Shown here: in pieces, positions 1 through 8,600 of the stretch | Layout: each line of letters begins with the position of its first letter | Position numbering within the stretch: the first letter of the stretch is position 1 | Assembly (NCBI GenBank): GCA_905210435.1 | Contig: CAJLWO010000001.1 | Location: 62,001-126,000 of the forward strand | Length of the DNA stretch: 64,000 nucleotides | Origin: an uncultured Bacteroidales bacterium | Lineage (GTDB): Bacteria > Bacteroidota > Bacteroidia > Bacteroidales > Muribaculaceae | Reading direction: 5' to 3' | The notes under the pieces: model-generated | Told to the model about the DNA's origin: nothing | The model's database searches: none | Seen by the model: the letters and a program-made list of their open reading frames with translations, nothing else | Program-made: the position numbers and the translations under genes

Positions 1-978
1 ACCGGCGAGATATGCACCAATCCCGAGGGGTTGTCGGAATATATGCTGTGGGACTTCAAGGAGAATGCTCCCGCCCGGTTCCTCCTCGACTATTACGGCT
101 ACAATCCCGACATACTGCCCGAGGTGAAAGCCACATTCGCACCGCAGGGTACGGTGACAGCCGCCGTGGCCGCCGAACTCGGTCTCGCCGAAGGTACGCC
201 GGTGACATACCGTGCGGGCGACCAGCCCAACAACGCGCTGTCGCTCGGTGTGCTTGAGCCCGGACAGGTGGCGTCGACCGCCGGAACTTCGGGCGTGGTC
301 TACGGCATCAACGGCACGGTCGACTACGACCCGCTGTCGCGTGTCAACAATTTCGCCCACGTCAACCATTCCGCCGATCGGACACGCGTGGGTGTGATGA
401 CCTGCATCAACGGCACCGGTATACTCAACTCATGGATAAAGCGCAACGTGGCTCCTGCGGGATGCGGATACGCCAAGATGAACGACCTTGCCGCCGAGGT
501 GCCCGTAGGGAGCGGCGGGGTGACGATACTGCCGTTCGGCAACGGAGCGGAGCGCGTGCTCCGGAACAAAGAAATCGGCTGCTCGATGCACGGCATCAAC
601 TTCAACGTGCATGACCGCCGCCACATCATGCGTGCCGCCCAGGAGGGAATAGTGTTCTCGTTTATGTACGGCATGGAGATAATGCAGGAGATAGGCATGA
701 AAATCGACTGCATATCGGCCGGAAAAGCCAATATGTTCCTTTCTCCGATATTCCGCGATACGCTCGCGTCGGTGTCGGGCGCTACAATCCGCCTGTATGA
801 GACCGACGGCTCGGTGGGCGCCGCCCGCGGTGCAGGCATCGGAGCAGGCATATACAGGAATGCGGCCGAAGCATTCGAATCGCTGCAGCTCATCGGCGAG
901 ATTGCTCCCGCCGCCGACCGCACCCCCTACCTCGAGGCCTATGCCCGCTGGAAATCGGTGCTTGGGACAATGTTGTAG
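1..978 (+). CDS. xylB: xylulokinase, C-terminal part (5' end outside window)
   Basis: FGGY-family carbohydrate kinase that phosphorylates D-xylulose to xylulose 5-phosphate in the cytoplasm. The frame is open from base 1 and no start is present, so about 325 C-terminal residues of a roughly 500-residue enzyme are seen. The visible part holds the FGGY C-terminal ATPase domain: YRAGDQPNNALSLG and ASTAGTSGVVYG match the region around the catalytic Asp and the nucleotide-binding loop of the family, and GGVTILPFGNGAERV is typical of the second domain. xylA follows 166 bases downstream on the same strand and then xylE, which supports xylulokinase over another FGGY kinase. Confidence 0.9.
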   Translation, partial: TGEICTNPEGLSEYMLWDFKENAPARFLLDYYGYNPDILPEVKATFAPQGTVTAAVAAELGLAEGTPVTYRAGDQPNNALSLGVLEPGQVASTAGTSGVVYGINGTVDYDPLSRVNNFAHVNHSADRTRVGVMTCINGTGILNSWIKRNVAPAGCGYAKMNDLAAEVPVGSGGVTILPFGNGAERVLRNKEIGCSMHGINFNVHDRRHIMRAAQEGIVFSFMYGMEIMQEIGMKIDCISAGKANMFLSPIFRDTLASVSGATIRLYETDGSVGAARGAGIGAGIYRNAAEAFESLQLIGEIAPAADRTPYLEAYARWKSVLGTML

Positions 979-980
979 TT

Positions 981-1056
981 AAACAGGAGCACAATAGCTA
1001 TGGCAGGAGCACAAAAATAATTTTGTCCTTTTGTTAAATCTTTTGTTCTCCTGTTT
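981..1056. repeat. ACAAAAG-type intergenic hairpin
   Basis: Inverted repeat between xylB and xylA: outer arms AAACAGGAG (981-989) and CTCCTGTTT (1048-1056), with an inner palindrome ACAAAA/TTTTGT around 1011-1026 and several ACAAAAG-like words read on the minus strand. Similar structures lie at 14383, 16361 and 18043. The inner part contains TAATTTTG (1018-1025), a match to the Bacteroidota -7 element, so it might also act as a promoter for xylA, but no -33 partner is seen. Confidence 0.6.
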
Positions 1057-1075
1057 GAAATGTCCATCCGGACGC

Positions 1076-1099
1076 GGACGCGATGAATCGCGTCCCTAC
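1076..1099 (-). repeat. single REP-like hairpin followed by CTAC
   Basis: Perfect 9-bp stem GGACGCGAT/ATCGCGTCC with a 2-base loop (1076-1095), then CTAC, so on the minus strand it reads GTAG plus hairpin. The same hairpin core occurs twice at 51.8 kb. It lies in the untranslated leader of xylA. Confidence 0.7.
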
Positions 1100-1144
1100 A
1101 AAATAAATAAACATAATAATCAACAACATAAACACTTTTATATT

Positions 1145-2464
1145 ATGGCTACAAAAGAGTATTTTCCCGGGATAGGAAAAATTAAATTTGAAGGAACAGA
1201 GTCTTACAACCCCATGGCTTACCGCTACTACGACGCTGACCGCGTGGTGCTCGGCAAACCGATGAAAGAATGGCTTAAATTCGCCATGGCATGGTGGCAT
1301 ACACTTTGCGCCGAGGGTGCCGACCAGTTCGGCGGCGGCACAAAGAAATTCCCCTGGAACGAGGGTACGACCGATGCCGTAGAGCTTGCAAAACAGAAAG
1401 TTGACGCAGGCTTCGAGTTCATGACCAAGATGGGTATCGAATATTTCTGCTTCCACGATGTCGACCTCGTAAGCGAGGGCAACTCAATCGAGGAGTATGA
1501 AGCCAACCTCAAAGCCGTTGTGGCCTATATCAAGGAGAAGATGGCCGAGACAGGCATAAAGAACCTGTGGGGCACAGCCAATGTGTTCGGCCACGCACGC
1601 TATATGAACGGCGCCGCCACCAACCCCGACTTCGACGTCGTGGCCCGCGCATGCGTCCAGATCAAGAACGCTATCGACGCCACTATCGAACTCGGCGGTA
1701 CTAATTATGTGTTCTGGGGCGGCCGTGAAGGCTACATGAGCCTGCTCAACACCGACCAGAAACGTGAGAAAGAGCATCTCGCAACAATGCTCACAATGGC
1801 ACGCGACTATGCCCGTGCAAAAGGATTCAAGGGCACATTCCTCATCGAACCGAAACCGATGGAACCGTCGAAGCATCAGTATGACGTTGACACCGAGACT
1901 GTAATCGGATTCCTCAAAGCCCACGGACTCGACAAGGATTTCAAGGTGAACATCGAGGTGAACCACGCCACTCTCGCCGGCCACACTTTCGAGCATGAAC
2001 TCGCAGTAGCCGTTGACAACGGCATGCTCGGCTCTATCGACGCCAACCGCGGCGACTACCAGAACGGCTGGGATACCGACCAGTTCCCCATCGACAACTA
2101 CGAGCTCACCCAGGCCATGATGCAGATTATCCGCAACGGCGGTCTCGGCAACGGCGGCTGCAACTTCGACGCCAAGACACGCCGCAACTCGACCGACCTC
2201 GAGGATATTTTCATTGCCCATATCGCCGGCATGGACGCCATGGCACGCGCGCTTCTCTCGGCTGCCGACGTGCTCGAGAAATCGCCCTACAAGAAGATGC
2301 TCGCCGACCGCTACGCATCATTCGACGCAGGCGAAGGCAAGGCATTCGAAGAGGGCAAACTCTCGCTCGAGGATGTAGTGGCCTATGCCAAGAAAAACGG
2401 CGAGCCGAAGCAGACCTCAGGCAAGCAGGAACTCTACGAAGCCATCGTCAACATGTATGTATAA
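1145..2464 (+). CDS. xylA: xylose isomerase
   Basis: Interconverts D-xylose and D-xylulose in the cytoplasm; 439 residues, the normal length for the clade II enzyme. The catalytic His/Asp pair sits in FCFHDVDL (His104, Asp107), and WGGREGY, IEPKPMEPSKHQYD and VNIEVNHATLAGHTF give the two metal-binding clusters. The frame is open further upstream, but those residues are encoded by a REP hairpin and look nothing like the family; ATG at 1145 gives the usual N-terminus (MATKEYFPGI) after an A-rich stretch. It lies between xylB and xylE in one direction, a complete xylose catabolic set. Confidence 0.97.
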   Translation: MATKEYFPGIGKIKFEGTESYNPMAYRYYDADRVVLGKPMKEWLKFAMAWWHTLCAEGADQFGGGTKKFPWNEGTTDAVELAKQKVDAGFEFMTKMGIEYFCFHDVDLVSEGNSIEEYEANLKAVVAYIKEKMAETGIKNLWGTANVFGHARYMNGAATNPDFDVVARACVQIKNAIDATIELGGTNYVFWGGREGYMSLLNTDQKREKEHLATMLTMARDYARAKGFKGTFLIEPKPMEPSKHQYDVDTETVIGFLKAHGLDKDFKVNIEVNHATLAGHTFEHELAVAVDNGMLGSIDANRGDYQNGWDTDQFPIDNYELTQAMMQIIRNGGLGNGGCNFDAKTRRNSTDLEDIFIAHIAGMDAMARALLSAADVLEKSPYKKMLADRYASFDAGEGKAFEEGKLSLEDVVAYAKKNGEPKQTSGKQELYEAIVNMYV

Positions 2465-2496
2465 TCCGTCATTGTAAAAACATGAAATGACGATAT

Positions 2497-2574
2497 AACG
2501 CGGTTAAAAACCGCGTCTACTACCTGCTTGACAATCGGTCGATGACGATTAGTAGACGCGGTTTGAAACCGCGT
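2497..2574. repeat. BIME-like pair of REP hairpins
   Basis: Two hairpins in opposite orientation in the xylA-xylE gap. The left has stem ACGCGGTT/AACCGCGT followed by CTAC (2517-2520); the right has GTAG (2552-2555) and then ACGCGGTTT/AAACCGCGT. The GTAG tetranucleotides face each other across about 30 unpaired bases. This is the arrangement of bacterial interspersed mosaic elements. It may stabilise or attenuate the xyl mRNA, which is inference. Confidence 0.75.
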
Positions 2575-2595
2575 TATGAATTAAATAAATATACC

Positions 2596-4080
2596 ATGAG
2601 CAAATATATGAATTTACCACAGAAGGGGTCGATGGGCTATCTCTACGGCATCGTGGCCGTGGCGGTGCTCGGAGGCTTGCTTTTCGGATATGATACAGCC
2701 GTCATTTCCGGAGCGGAAAAGGGATTGCAGGCATTCTTCTCGGGTGCCTCTGACTTCACCTATACCGACACAATGCACGGCATAACATCTTCGAGCGCGC
2801 TGATAGGCTGTATCATAGGCTCGGTGCTGTCGGGCTTCTTCGCGTCGCGTTTCGGCCGCAAGCGTTCGCTGCTTATCGCCGGCGTGTTCTTCTTCGTGTC
2901 GGCATTGGGAAGTTATTGCCCCGAATTCCTCTTCTTCGAGCATGGCAACCCGTCGCTCAGCCTTCTCTACATGTTTAATTTCTACCGCATCATCGGCGGT
3001 ATCGGTGTCGGACTCGCTTCGGCCGTATGCCCGATGTATATCGCCGAAGTGGCTCCCGCCGACAAACGAGGAGCTTTGGTGTCGTGGAACCAGTTTGCCA
3101 TCATCTTCGGACAGCTTGTTGTCTACGTAGTCAACACGCTGATACTCGGCGACCACCTTCAGCCCACAGTCGAACAGATAGCACATCTGTCGTTCCCCGC
3201 CGAAGCACAGTGGACGGTCGAGACCGGCTGGCGCTATATGTTCGGAAGCGAGGCCTTCGTGGCCGGCGCGTTCATCATCCTTGTATGCTTCGTACCGATG
3301 TCGCCCCGTTTCCTCGCCATGAAGGGGCGCGACGAGCAGGCGCTTTATGTGCTTGCCCGCATCAACGGTGTGGCCAAAGCGCGTGAGATACTTTCCGACA
3401 TAAAGGCTACCACAAGTGTGAAAAACGAGCGTCTGTTCTCGTTCGGCATCATGGTGGTGTTCGTCGGCATCATGCTTTCAGTGTTCCAGCAGGCCATCGG
3501 CATCAATGCAGTGCTCTACTACGCACCGCGCATATTCGAGTCGATGGGCATGGGCAACCCGATGGTGCAGACCGTCATAATGGGCGTGATCAATATCGCG
3601 TTCACCGTGCTCGCCATCTTCACCGTAGAGCGCTGGGGACGCAAACCGCTGCTCATCACCGGTTCGATAGGTATGGCTGTCGGCGCTTTCGGCGTGGCAC
3701 TGCCTAATCTTGTAGCGCTTCCCCCCGTGGTTTCGGTTGCCGCCATCATGATTTATTCGGCATGCTTCATGTTCTCATGGGGTCCGATATGCTGGGTACT
3801 CATTTCCGAGATATTCCCCAACACCATCCGCAGCGCGGCCATCGCCATCGCAGTGGCCTTCCAGTGGATATTCAACTTCATCGTGTCATCGACATTCATC
3901 CCGATGTACAACATGAAAGTGGGCGGAATGGACAACTTCGGCCACGTGTTCACCTACGCCCTCTACGGCGTAATCTGTATCCTCGCCGCATGGTTCGTGC
4001 TCAAACTCGTGCCCGAAACCAAAGGCAAGACCCTCGAGCAGATGACCGGCTACTGGCGCAACCGCCGCAACAAGGCATGA
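2596..4080 (+). CDS. xylE: D-xylose:proton symporter, MFS sugar porter
   Basis: Twelve-helix inner-membrane sugar porter of 494 residues, close to E. coli XylE (491). Sugar-porter signatures are all present: GYDTAVISG in helix 1, RFGRKRSLL between helices 2 and 3, PMYIAEVAPADKRG after helix 4, QQAIGINAVLYYAPRIF in helix 7, ERWGRKPLL, and PETKGKTLEQM at the C-terminus. The start is ATG 2596 (MSKYMNLPQ); an upstream in-frame extension would run through the BIME hairpin and is rejected. Its place after xylA makes xylose the likely substrate, though glucose or arabinose porters share these motifs. Confidence 0.92.
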   Translation: MSKYMNLPQKGSMGYLYGIVAVAVLGGLLFGYDTAVISGAEKGLQAFFSGASDFTYTDTMHGITSSSALIGCIIGSVLSGFFASRFGRKRSLLIAGVFFFVSALGSYCPEFLFFEHGNPSLSLLYMFNFYRIIGGIGVGLASAVCPMYIAEVAPADKRGALVSWNQFAIIFGQLVVYVVNTLILGDHLQPTVEQIAHLSFPAEAQWTVETGWRYMFGSEAFVAGAFIILVCFVPMSPRFLAMKGRDEQALYVLARINGVAKAREILSDIKATTSVKNERLFSFGIMVVFVGIMLSVFQQAIGINAVLYYAPRIFESMGMGNPMVQTVIMGVINIAFTVLAIFTVERWGRKPLLITGSIGMAVGAFGVALPNLVALPPVVSVAAIMIYSACFMFSWGPICWVLISEIFPNTIRSAAIAIAVAFQWIFNFIVSSTFIPMYNMKVGGMDNFGHVFTYALYGVICILAAWFVLKLVPETKGKTLEQMTGYWRNRRNKA

Positions 4081-4147
4081 TGCCGGCAATCAACGGTTGA
4101 TAAAACCAGTTTTTCCGACATCAATTTTTATCGCACAACCTGCCGTA

Positions 4148-4273
4148 GAGAGTGTTGCAGGCTCATAATATATTGTAAATACTACATATATTGTAAATAC
4201 TACCCGTCAGCTTGAGGGTGTATCAAAATTAGATTTTATCAGCCTGCATAAGGTCTAGTTTTGCAACGCCCTC
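4148..4273. repeat. MITE-like relic with TTGCA-type terminal inverted repeats
   Basis: Ends are GAGAGTGTTGCA (4148-4159) and TGCAACGCCCTC (4262-4273), imperfect inverted repeats like those of the full elements at 12869, 38245 and 39801. The AATATATTG word just inside the left end also matches those elements. The GTAG hairpins are missing, and an 18-bp unit around ATATTGTAAATACTAC is duplicated in tandem (about 4168-4204). Together with the terminator below, this accounts for most of the xylE/DJ-1 gap. Confidence 0.55.
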
Positions 4274-4342
4274 AATACCAAACTAAAACTTTGACATACA
4301 CCGAAAATTCGGCATGCGCCCTAAAATAACCTGCACATATTG

Positions 4343-4386
4343 AACTGCACCCCAAAAGTTAGACAAAAAACTTTAGGGGTGCAGTT
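4343..4386. terminator. strong bidirectional hairpin between convergent genes
   Basis: 18-bp stem with one mismatch (arms 4343-4360 and 4369-4386) and an 8-base loop, lying between the convergent ends of xylE and the DJ-1 gene. It probably stops transcription from both sides. The arm sequence also resembles ends of some Bacteroidota IS3-family elements, so it could be a folded IS remnant. Confidence 0.55.
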
Positions 4387-4416
4387 AATTTTGCAACAGC
4401 CACTTTTTTTGGGGCT

Positions 4417-4992
4417 TTAGAAATAAAAATTCATTGATTTGGGGTAGAAAAGCATGCCGGAGCCTATCTGCTGGGCTATGCTTTCGCCCATCGAGCCGGC
4501 GACTATGGCGAGTGCGAAGCGCAGGGCCGAGGCGGGTCCGTTGGCCGTTATGAGATTGTCAAGCGCGATTACCGGGGCGTCGCGCCACATCGCCTTGGGG
4601 ACTGATGCCTGTGTGCCGGGGTATCCTGTGCATTCCCGTCCGTCAAGGAGCCCGAGAGAACCGAGAACGACAGCCGGCGCGGCGCATATCGCGGCTATTT
4701 TACCGCCTTTGGCAGCATGCTCCTTAAGCAGTGTGCCGAGAGGCGCATATTGCGCGAGATTGCTCGACCCGGGCATTCCGCCTGGGGTTATGAGCCATTC
4801 GATATTGTCAAACCGAGCTTTTGAAAATAGCAAATCTGCTTCGACAATGATGCCATTAGCTCCCGTGACTTTATGTTCGGGAATAATGGATACCGTCTTG
4901 ATGTCCATGCCTGCACGACGCATTACATCGACTACTGTAAGGGCTTCTATTTCTTCGAAGCCCGGAGCCAGAAATAAAAATGAGCGATTCAT
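4417..4992 (-). CDS. DJ-1/PfpI family protein
   Basis: A 191-residue cytoplasmic protein of the ThiJ/DJ-1/YajL class, which act as stress-response or glyoxal/deglycation enzymes. The nucleophile elbow AICAAP gives Cys103, and the conserved Glu that tunes the cysteine is in FEEIEA (Glu16). The TGYPG segment has Tyr where human DJ-1 has His126, as is common in bacterial members. Length and domain span the whole family fold. It is transcribed away from apbE. The exact substrate cannot be read from sequence. Confidence 0.88.
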   Translation of the reverse strand: MNRSFLFLAPGFEEIEALTVVDVMRRAGMDIKTVSIIPEHKVTGANGIIVEADLLFSKARFDNIEWLITPGGMPGSSNLAQYAPLGTLLKEHAAKGGKIAAICAAPAVVLGSLGLLDGRECTGYPGTQASVPKAMWRDAPVIALDNLITANGPASALRFALAIVAGSMGESIAQQIGSGMLFYPKSMNFYF

Positions 4993-5028
4993 AATAGATA
5001 GGTTTAGTGTGAGTTTATTGTGTTAAAA

Positions 5029-5036
5029 CAAAGGTA
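5029..5036 (-). promoter_or_regulatory. -7 element of the DJ-1 gene promoter
   Basis: Minus strand reads TACCTTTG, an exact TAnnTTTG, 37 bases ahead of the DJ-1 start. No clear -33 TTTG was found at the usual spacing. Confidence 0.5.
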
Positions 5037-5063
5037 TAAAATTTTTGTTTTAAAAAAAATGTT

Positions 5064-5071
5064 TACTTTTG
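5064..5071 (+). promoter_or_regulatory. -7 element of the apbE promoter
   Basis: TACTTTTG, an exact TAnnTTTG, with TTTG at 5044-5047 (16-base spacing, slightly short). Transcription would start near 5078, which makes the ATG at 5098 as plausible as that at 5086. Confidence 0.45.
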
Positions 5072-5085
5072 AAAAAAATCATTTT

Positions 5086-6108
5086 ATGCTGAAAAATATG
5101 TTGAAAATATTGCAGGCAGTGGCATTAATACTGATGGCCGCCGGATGCAGCACCCCGCAGAAACACAATGCGTACACCACGATAGAAGGGAGCGTATGGC
5201 ACACGACCATGCGTATCACCTACGGCTCTGAACGCGACCTGAAGGACTCGGTGATAGCTGTCACCAACCGCGTGGAGGCCTCGCTGTCGCCGTTCCTCCC
5301 CGATTCGAGAATATCGCTAATAAACCGCAACGAGGATATGACGACCGACGGATATATCGAAAGGGTGTTCGCCGAGTCGCAACGCGTCAATGCCGCGTCG
5401 GGCGGTGCGTTTGACCCCACGGTGGCGCCGCTTGTCAATCTGTGGGGGTTCGGTTACGAGGGCTCCGACGGCGAGCCCACACGCGAACAGACCGACAGTT
5501 GCCTGGCGCTCGTCGGAATAGCCGATTGCCGCACCGAAGGGGGCGTGATGGTCAAGAAAGCTCCGGGAACCCAGTTTAATTTCTCGGCTATCACCAAGGG
5601 CTTCGGCATCGACTGCGTAGCCGAAATGCTCCGCAACGAGGGTATAGAGAACTATATGGTAGAAATAGGGGGCGAAATGGCGCTCAGGGGGAGGAACCGC
5701 AACGGCGAGAAATGGCACATACAGATTGACGCGCCTGTACTCGACAACACCGAGCATGAACGGCTGGTGATGATAGAGGTGACCGACTGCTGCATAGCCA
5801 CTTCGGGCAATTACCGCAACTACCGCGCCACGAGCGGCGGACGCGTGGGACACACCATCTCGCCCGTGACGGGAATGCCCTATGCCAACGACGTGATGTC
5901 GGCCACCGTGATAGCATCCTCGACCATGACGGCCGACGCGCTTGCCACAGCACTCATGGCTATGGATGCCCGCGCAGGGCTGACGATGATTGAAGGGATG
6001 GAGGATGTTGAAGCGTTGCTCGTAATCGCCGACGGAGAGGGATGGCGCCTGATGAAAACGCCCGGATTTCCTTTAAGAGAGCCAAGCTGTGAGCCCGAAC
6101 GGAGATAA
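5086..6108 (+). CDS. apbE: ApbE-type FAD:protein FMN transferase lipoprotein
   Basis: Transfers FMN from FAD to Thr residues of flavoproteins such as the NQR and RNF subunits. The N-terminus is a lipoprotein signal with lipobox LMAAGC, so the enzyme is anchored on the periplasmic side. Family features follow: WGFG, SAITKGFGIDCVAE (FAD pocket), ENYMVEIGGEM, SGNYRNYR, GHTISPVTGMP, and the metal-binding TADALATALMAMD. About 340 residues, normal for the family. ATG 5086 (MLKNMLKIL) and ATG 5098 are both workable starts; the longer in-frame extension to 5020 runs through the promoter and is rejected. No NQR or RNF genes are nearby. Confidence 0.92.
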   Translation: MLKNMLKILQAVALILMAAGCSTPQKHNAYTTIEGSVWHTTMRITYGSERDLKDSVIAVTNRVEASLSPFLPDSRISLINRNEDMTTDGYIERVFAESQRVNAASGGAFDPTVAPLVNLWGFGYEGSDGEPTREQTDSCLALVGIADCRTEGGVMVKKAPGTQFNFSAITKGFGIDCVAEMLRNEGIENYMVEIGGEMALRGRNRNGEKWHIQIDAPVLDNTEHERLVMIEVTDCCIATSGNYRNYRATSGGRVGHTISPVTGMPYANDVMSATVIASSTMTADALATALMAMDARAGLTMIEGMEDVEALLVIADGEGWRLMKTPGFPLREPSCEPERR

Positions 6109-6129
6109 TGCAGACAAAAATGTATATTG

Positions 6130-6187
6130 ACAGACCGTGCGTCCCTACATTGTCGGCCAAAATTTCGCAGTTTTGCAACACCTTCAT
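6130..6187 (-). repeat. truncated MITE end
   Basis: Read on the minus strand from 6187: GAAGGTGTTGCAAAACT, then about 25 bases, then ATGTAGGGACGC. This copies the order TIR-spacer-GTAGGG of the full elements, but the partner hairpin and second end are missing. It lies downstream of the minus-strand small RNA. Confidence 0.45.
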
Positions 6188-6202
6188 ATAAAAGTATATA
6201 TA

Positions 6203-6270
6203 AAAGAAAAATCGGCTGTCATCCCGACATCCGATAAATCTTTAACCTTAAATCTAATACCATGAAAAAC
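6203..6270 (-). ncRNA. candidate small RNA, copy 1
   Basis: Minus-strand unit of about 65-70 nt. An exact -7 box TATATTTG lies just upstream (6284-6277). The body contains CATGGTATTAGATTTAAGG, identical to copy 2 at 23265. It ends in a hairpin with arms 6226-6235 and 6211-6220, loop GGGAT, then a U-rich tail (6210-6203). No gene follows on the minus strand, so it is not a leader here. No reading frame of note. Function unknown. Confidence 0.65.
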
Positions 6271-6276
6271 ACAGTG

Positions 6277-6284
6277 CAAATATA
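6277..6284 (-). promoter_or_regulatory. -7 element of small RNA copy 1
   Basis: Minus strand TATATTTG, an exact TAnnTTTG, with predicted start near 6270. Confidence 0.55.
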
Positions 6285-6412
6285 GTAATTATGACATTAT
6301 AACAATACGCACGGTATAGTGTTTGGGAAAACATTTATATTTAACATATATTAACAATGCCGATTGTAGGAAATTTGCTATCTTCGTAAACACCAACAAG
6401 AAAAACATTTTT

Positions 6413-7123
6413 ATGCGCGTAAAGATATTAGTAGTAGATGACGAAGAGTCATTTTGCGAGGTTCTTAAATTCAATCTTGAAAAAGAGGGATATGAAGTGA
6501 CAACTGCCAACAGCGCCGAAGAAGCGCTCGGCCTCGACCTGCCGGCATTCTCACTTATGATAGTGGACATCATGATGGACAGGCTCAGCGGATTTGATTT
6601 CGCCAAACGCCTGCAGAACAGTTCGTCGACAGAAAACATACCCATCATATTCTGCTCGGCGCTCAACGGCGAGGACGATACCGTGATGGGGCTCAACATA
6701 GGAGCCGATGACTATATCACCAAACCGTTCAAGATAAGCGAGGTGATAGCCCGCGTCAGGGCCGTGCTCCGCCGCAGCAATGTTGCGCAGCAGCTTAACT
6801 ACAATGTGTCGAAAAGCATCTATGAGCCCGACATCACGTTCCACGGACTACGCATAGACCGCAACGAGAAGCAATGCTATATCGACGGCGAGGCACTTGA
6901 GCTTACCCCCACGGAGTTCGGCCTCATACTGTATTTCCTTACCCACCGCAACCGCATATACTCCCGCGAGGAAATCATACGTCAGGTGTGGGACGGCCAG
7001 GAGGTGACGACACGCACGGTCGACACCAACATGGCGCGCCTGCGCAAGAAACTGGGTAAATACGGCAACCACATACGTACAAAACCCGGATTTGGATATG
7101 GATTTAAAGAAGAAGAAGATTAA
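6413..7123 (+). CDS. OmpR/PhoB-type response regulator
   Basis: 236 residues: receiver domain (1-120) with acidic pocket VVDDEE, phospho-acceptor Asp52 in MIVDIMMD and the conserved Lys in YITKPF; winged-helix DNA-binding domain (about 135-233) with LTPTEFGLILYFL and VDTNMARLRKKLG. It controls transcription when phosphorylated by the kinase whose gene overlaps its end by 26 bases. ATG 6413 is chosen because it begins the receiver strand (MRVKILVVDDEE); a longer frame to 6323 adds residues not seen in the family. TATCTTCG at 6379-6386 is a one-mismatch -7 box. The signal and regulon are unknown. Confidence 0.93.
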   Translation: MRVKILVVDDEESFCEVLKFNLEKEGYEVTTANSAEEALGLDLPAFSLMIVDIMMDRLSGFDFAKRLQNSSSTENIPIIFCSALNGEDDTVMGLNIGADDYITKPFKISEVIARVRAVLRRSNVAQQLNYNVSKSIYEPDITFHGLRIDRNEKQCYIDGEALELTPTEFGLILYFLTHRNRIYSREEIIRQVWDGQEVTTRTVDTNMARLRKKLGKYGNHIRTKPGFGYGFKEEED

Positions 7124-8600
7124 CTACCAGCTGAAGCTGTTTCTGCCGATAGTCGGATTGCTGTGGGTAATCATCATTGCGGTGGAGGTGTCGCAGTACA
7201 ACCGCGAAAAAGAATACCGCGCCCAGATGATACGCTCCCGCATCGAGTTCATGAACCAGCGGTTGCTCAGTCTTATGGAAGAGGGAGTGGACCCGTCGGC
7301 ATTTTTACATTTTGTCGACAAATACTACAAGGCATCGGAACTCGACAACCTGTCGATGACACTCTATGACACGAAGACAGGCAAGGAAAAGGTACGTATC
7401 GGCTTCCCCACCCCGCTTCCGGAGCAGATGAGCACCCGCGGCAAGACAGACGGAGCGTTCATAGTTGCCAACAACAATGACGACTCGACCTACATTCAGC
7501 CCGACAAAGCATTTTATTACAGTGTGAACAAATCGTCGGACGGAAGCCTCCTGGTACAGACGTTCATGCCTCTCAATTCCAAAATAGCGGCTGAAATCAA
7601 GGGCAATCCGTGGCTGCGGTTCTTCATGTTGCTCGGCTGCGCCGGCATCACTATCGTGACCTATATAGCCACACGCCATCTGACCAAGAATATCCGCCTG
7701 CTGCGCGAATTTGTGTCGAACGCATCCAACGACCATGATTTCGTGGCTATTGACAAATTCGCCAACGATGACCTCGGCGAAATATCGCGGCAGGTAGTGA
7801 ATATGTACAACATGCGCAAGGCCGCGCTGGCTTCGCGCGAACTCGAGCACAGGGTGGCGCTTAAAGCCACCGAAGAGCGTTCGAACCTCAAGCGGCAGAT
7901 GACCAACAATATAAACCACGAGCTGAAGACGCCCGCCGGAATCATAAAGGGATATATCGACACCATCATAGACAATCCGGATATGGACGACGAGTCGCGC
8001 AACCACTTCCTGCAAAAGACACAGGAGCACATCGAGCGGCTATGCAACATACTCAACGACCTGTCGACCATGACGCGCCTTGAGGACGGAGCACAGAACA
8101 TCTCGCTGGAAAGGATAGAATTCAAAGAATTTGTCGACAACATCAGGAATGATGTAGAGGAAAGCGGCATCAACGGCGACATGACACTGACCGTCGATGT
8201 ACCCGACAACTGCTATGTAAAGGGCAACAACTCGTTGCTGACAGGCGCCATAATGAACCTGGTGAAGAATGCGGTGGCTTACTCCAAAGGCACGGAGATG
8301 AAGCTGAAACTGCTTACGGAGAATCAACGGTTCTATACATTCGTGTTCGCCGACAACGGTCAGGGCGTGCCTCCGGAGTCGATACCGATGCTGTTCGAGC
8401 GCTTCTACCGCGTGGACAAAGGCCGTTCGCGCAAGGCGGGAGGAACCGGACTCGGGCTTCCGATTGTGCGCAGTTCGCTCAACACCATAGGCGGCTCGAT
8501 ATCTGTTAACAACGGCGAAGAGGGTGGTCTGGAATTTATATTCACTTTGCAGAAATGGCGCACGAAACCGCCAGTGAACAATGAGGAAAAGAACGCTTGA
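7098..8600 (+). CDS. two-component sensor histidine kinase
   Basis: 500-residue inner-membrane kinase. TM1 is about residues 14-32 and TM2 about 174-191, leaving a periplasmic sensor of roughly 140 residues without a recognisable fold. A HAMP-like linker follows, then the dimerisation helix with phospho-accepting His274 in NHELKTP, then the ATPase with NLVKNAV (N box), DNGQGVP (G1), ERFYRVD (F box) and GTGLGLPIV (G2). ATG 7098 lies inside the regulator gene; the overlap suggests coupled translation. It also overlaps the next gene by 20 bases. Architecture is PhoR/RprX-like, but the stimulus cannot be inferred. Confidence 0.93.
   Translation: MDLKKKKINYQLKLFLPIVGLLWVIIIAVEVSQYNREKEYRAQMIRSRIEFMNQRLLSLMEEGVDPSAFLHFVDKYYKASELDNLSMTLYDTKTGKEKVRIGFPTPLPEQMSTRGKTDGAFIVANNNDDSTYIQPDKAFYYSVNKSSDGSLLVQTFMPLNSKIAAEIKGNPWLRFFMLLGCAGITIVTYIATRHLTKNIRLLREFVSNASNDHDFVAIDKFANDDLGEISRQVVNMYNMRKAALASRELEHRVALKATEERSNLKRQMTNNINHELKTPAGIIKGYIDTIIDNPDMDDESRNHFLQKTQEHIERLCNILNDLSTMTRLEDGAQNISLERIEFKEFVDNIRNDVEESGINGDMTLTVDVPDNCYVKGNNSLLTGAIMNLVKNAVAYSKGTEMKLKLLTENQRFYTFVFADNGQGVPPESIPMLFERFYRVDKGRSRKAGGTGLGLPIVRSSLNTIGGSISVNNGEEGGLEFIFTLQKWRTKPPVNNEEKNA

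Noticed and set aside
1031..1144. 38-residue N-terminal extension of XylA
   Set aside because: It encodes REP hairpin sequence and is not part of the conserved enzyme; ATG 1145 gives the standard N-terminus.
4343..4386. Inverted repeat considered as an IS3-family element
   Set aside because: Only one end-like sequence, folded back on itself, with no transposase; better read as a terminator, possibly of IS origin.
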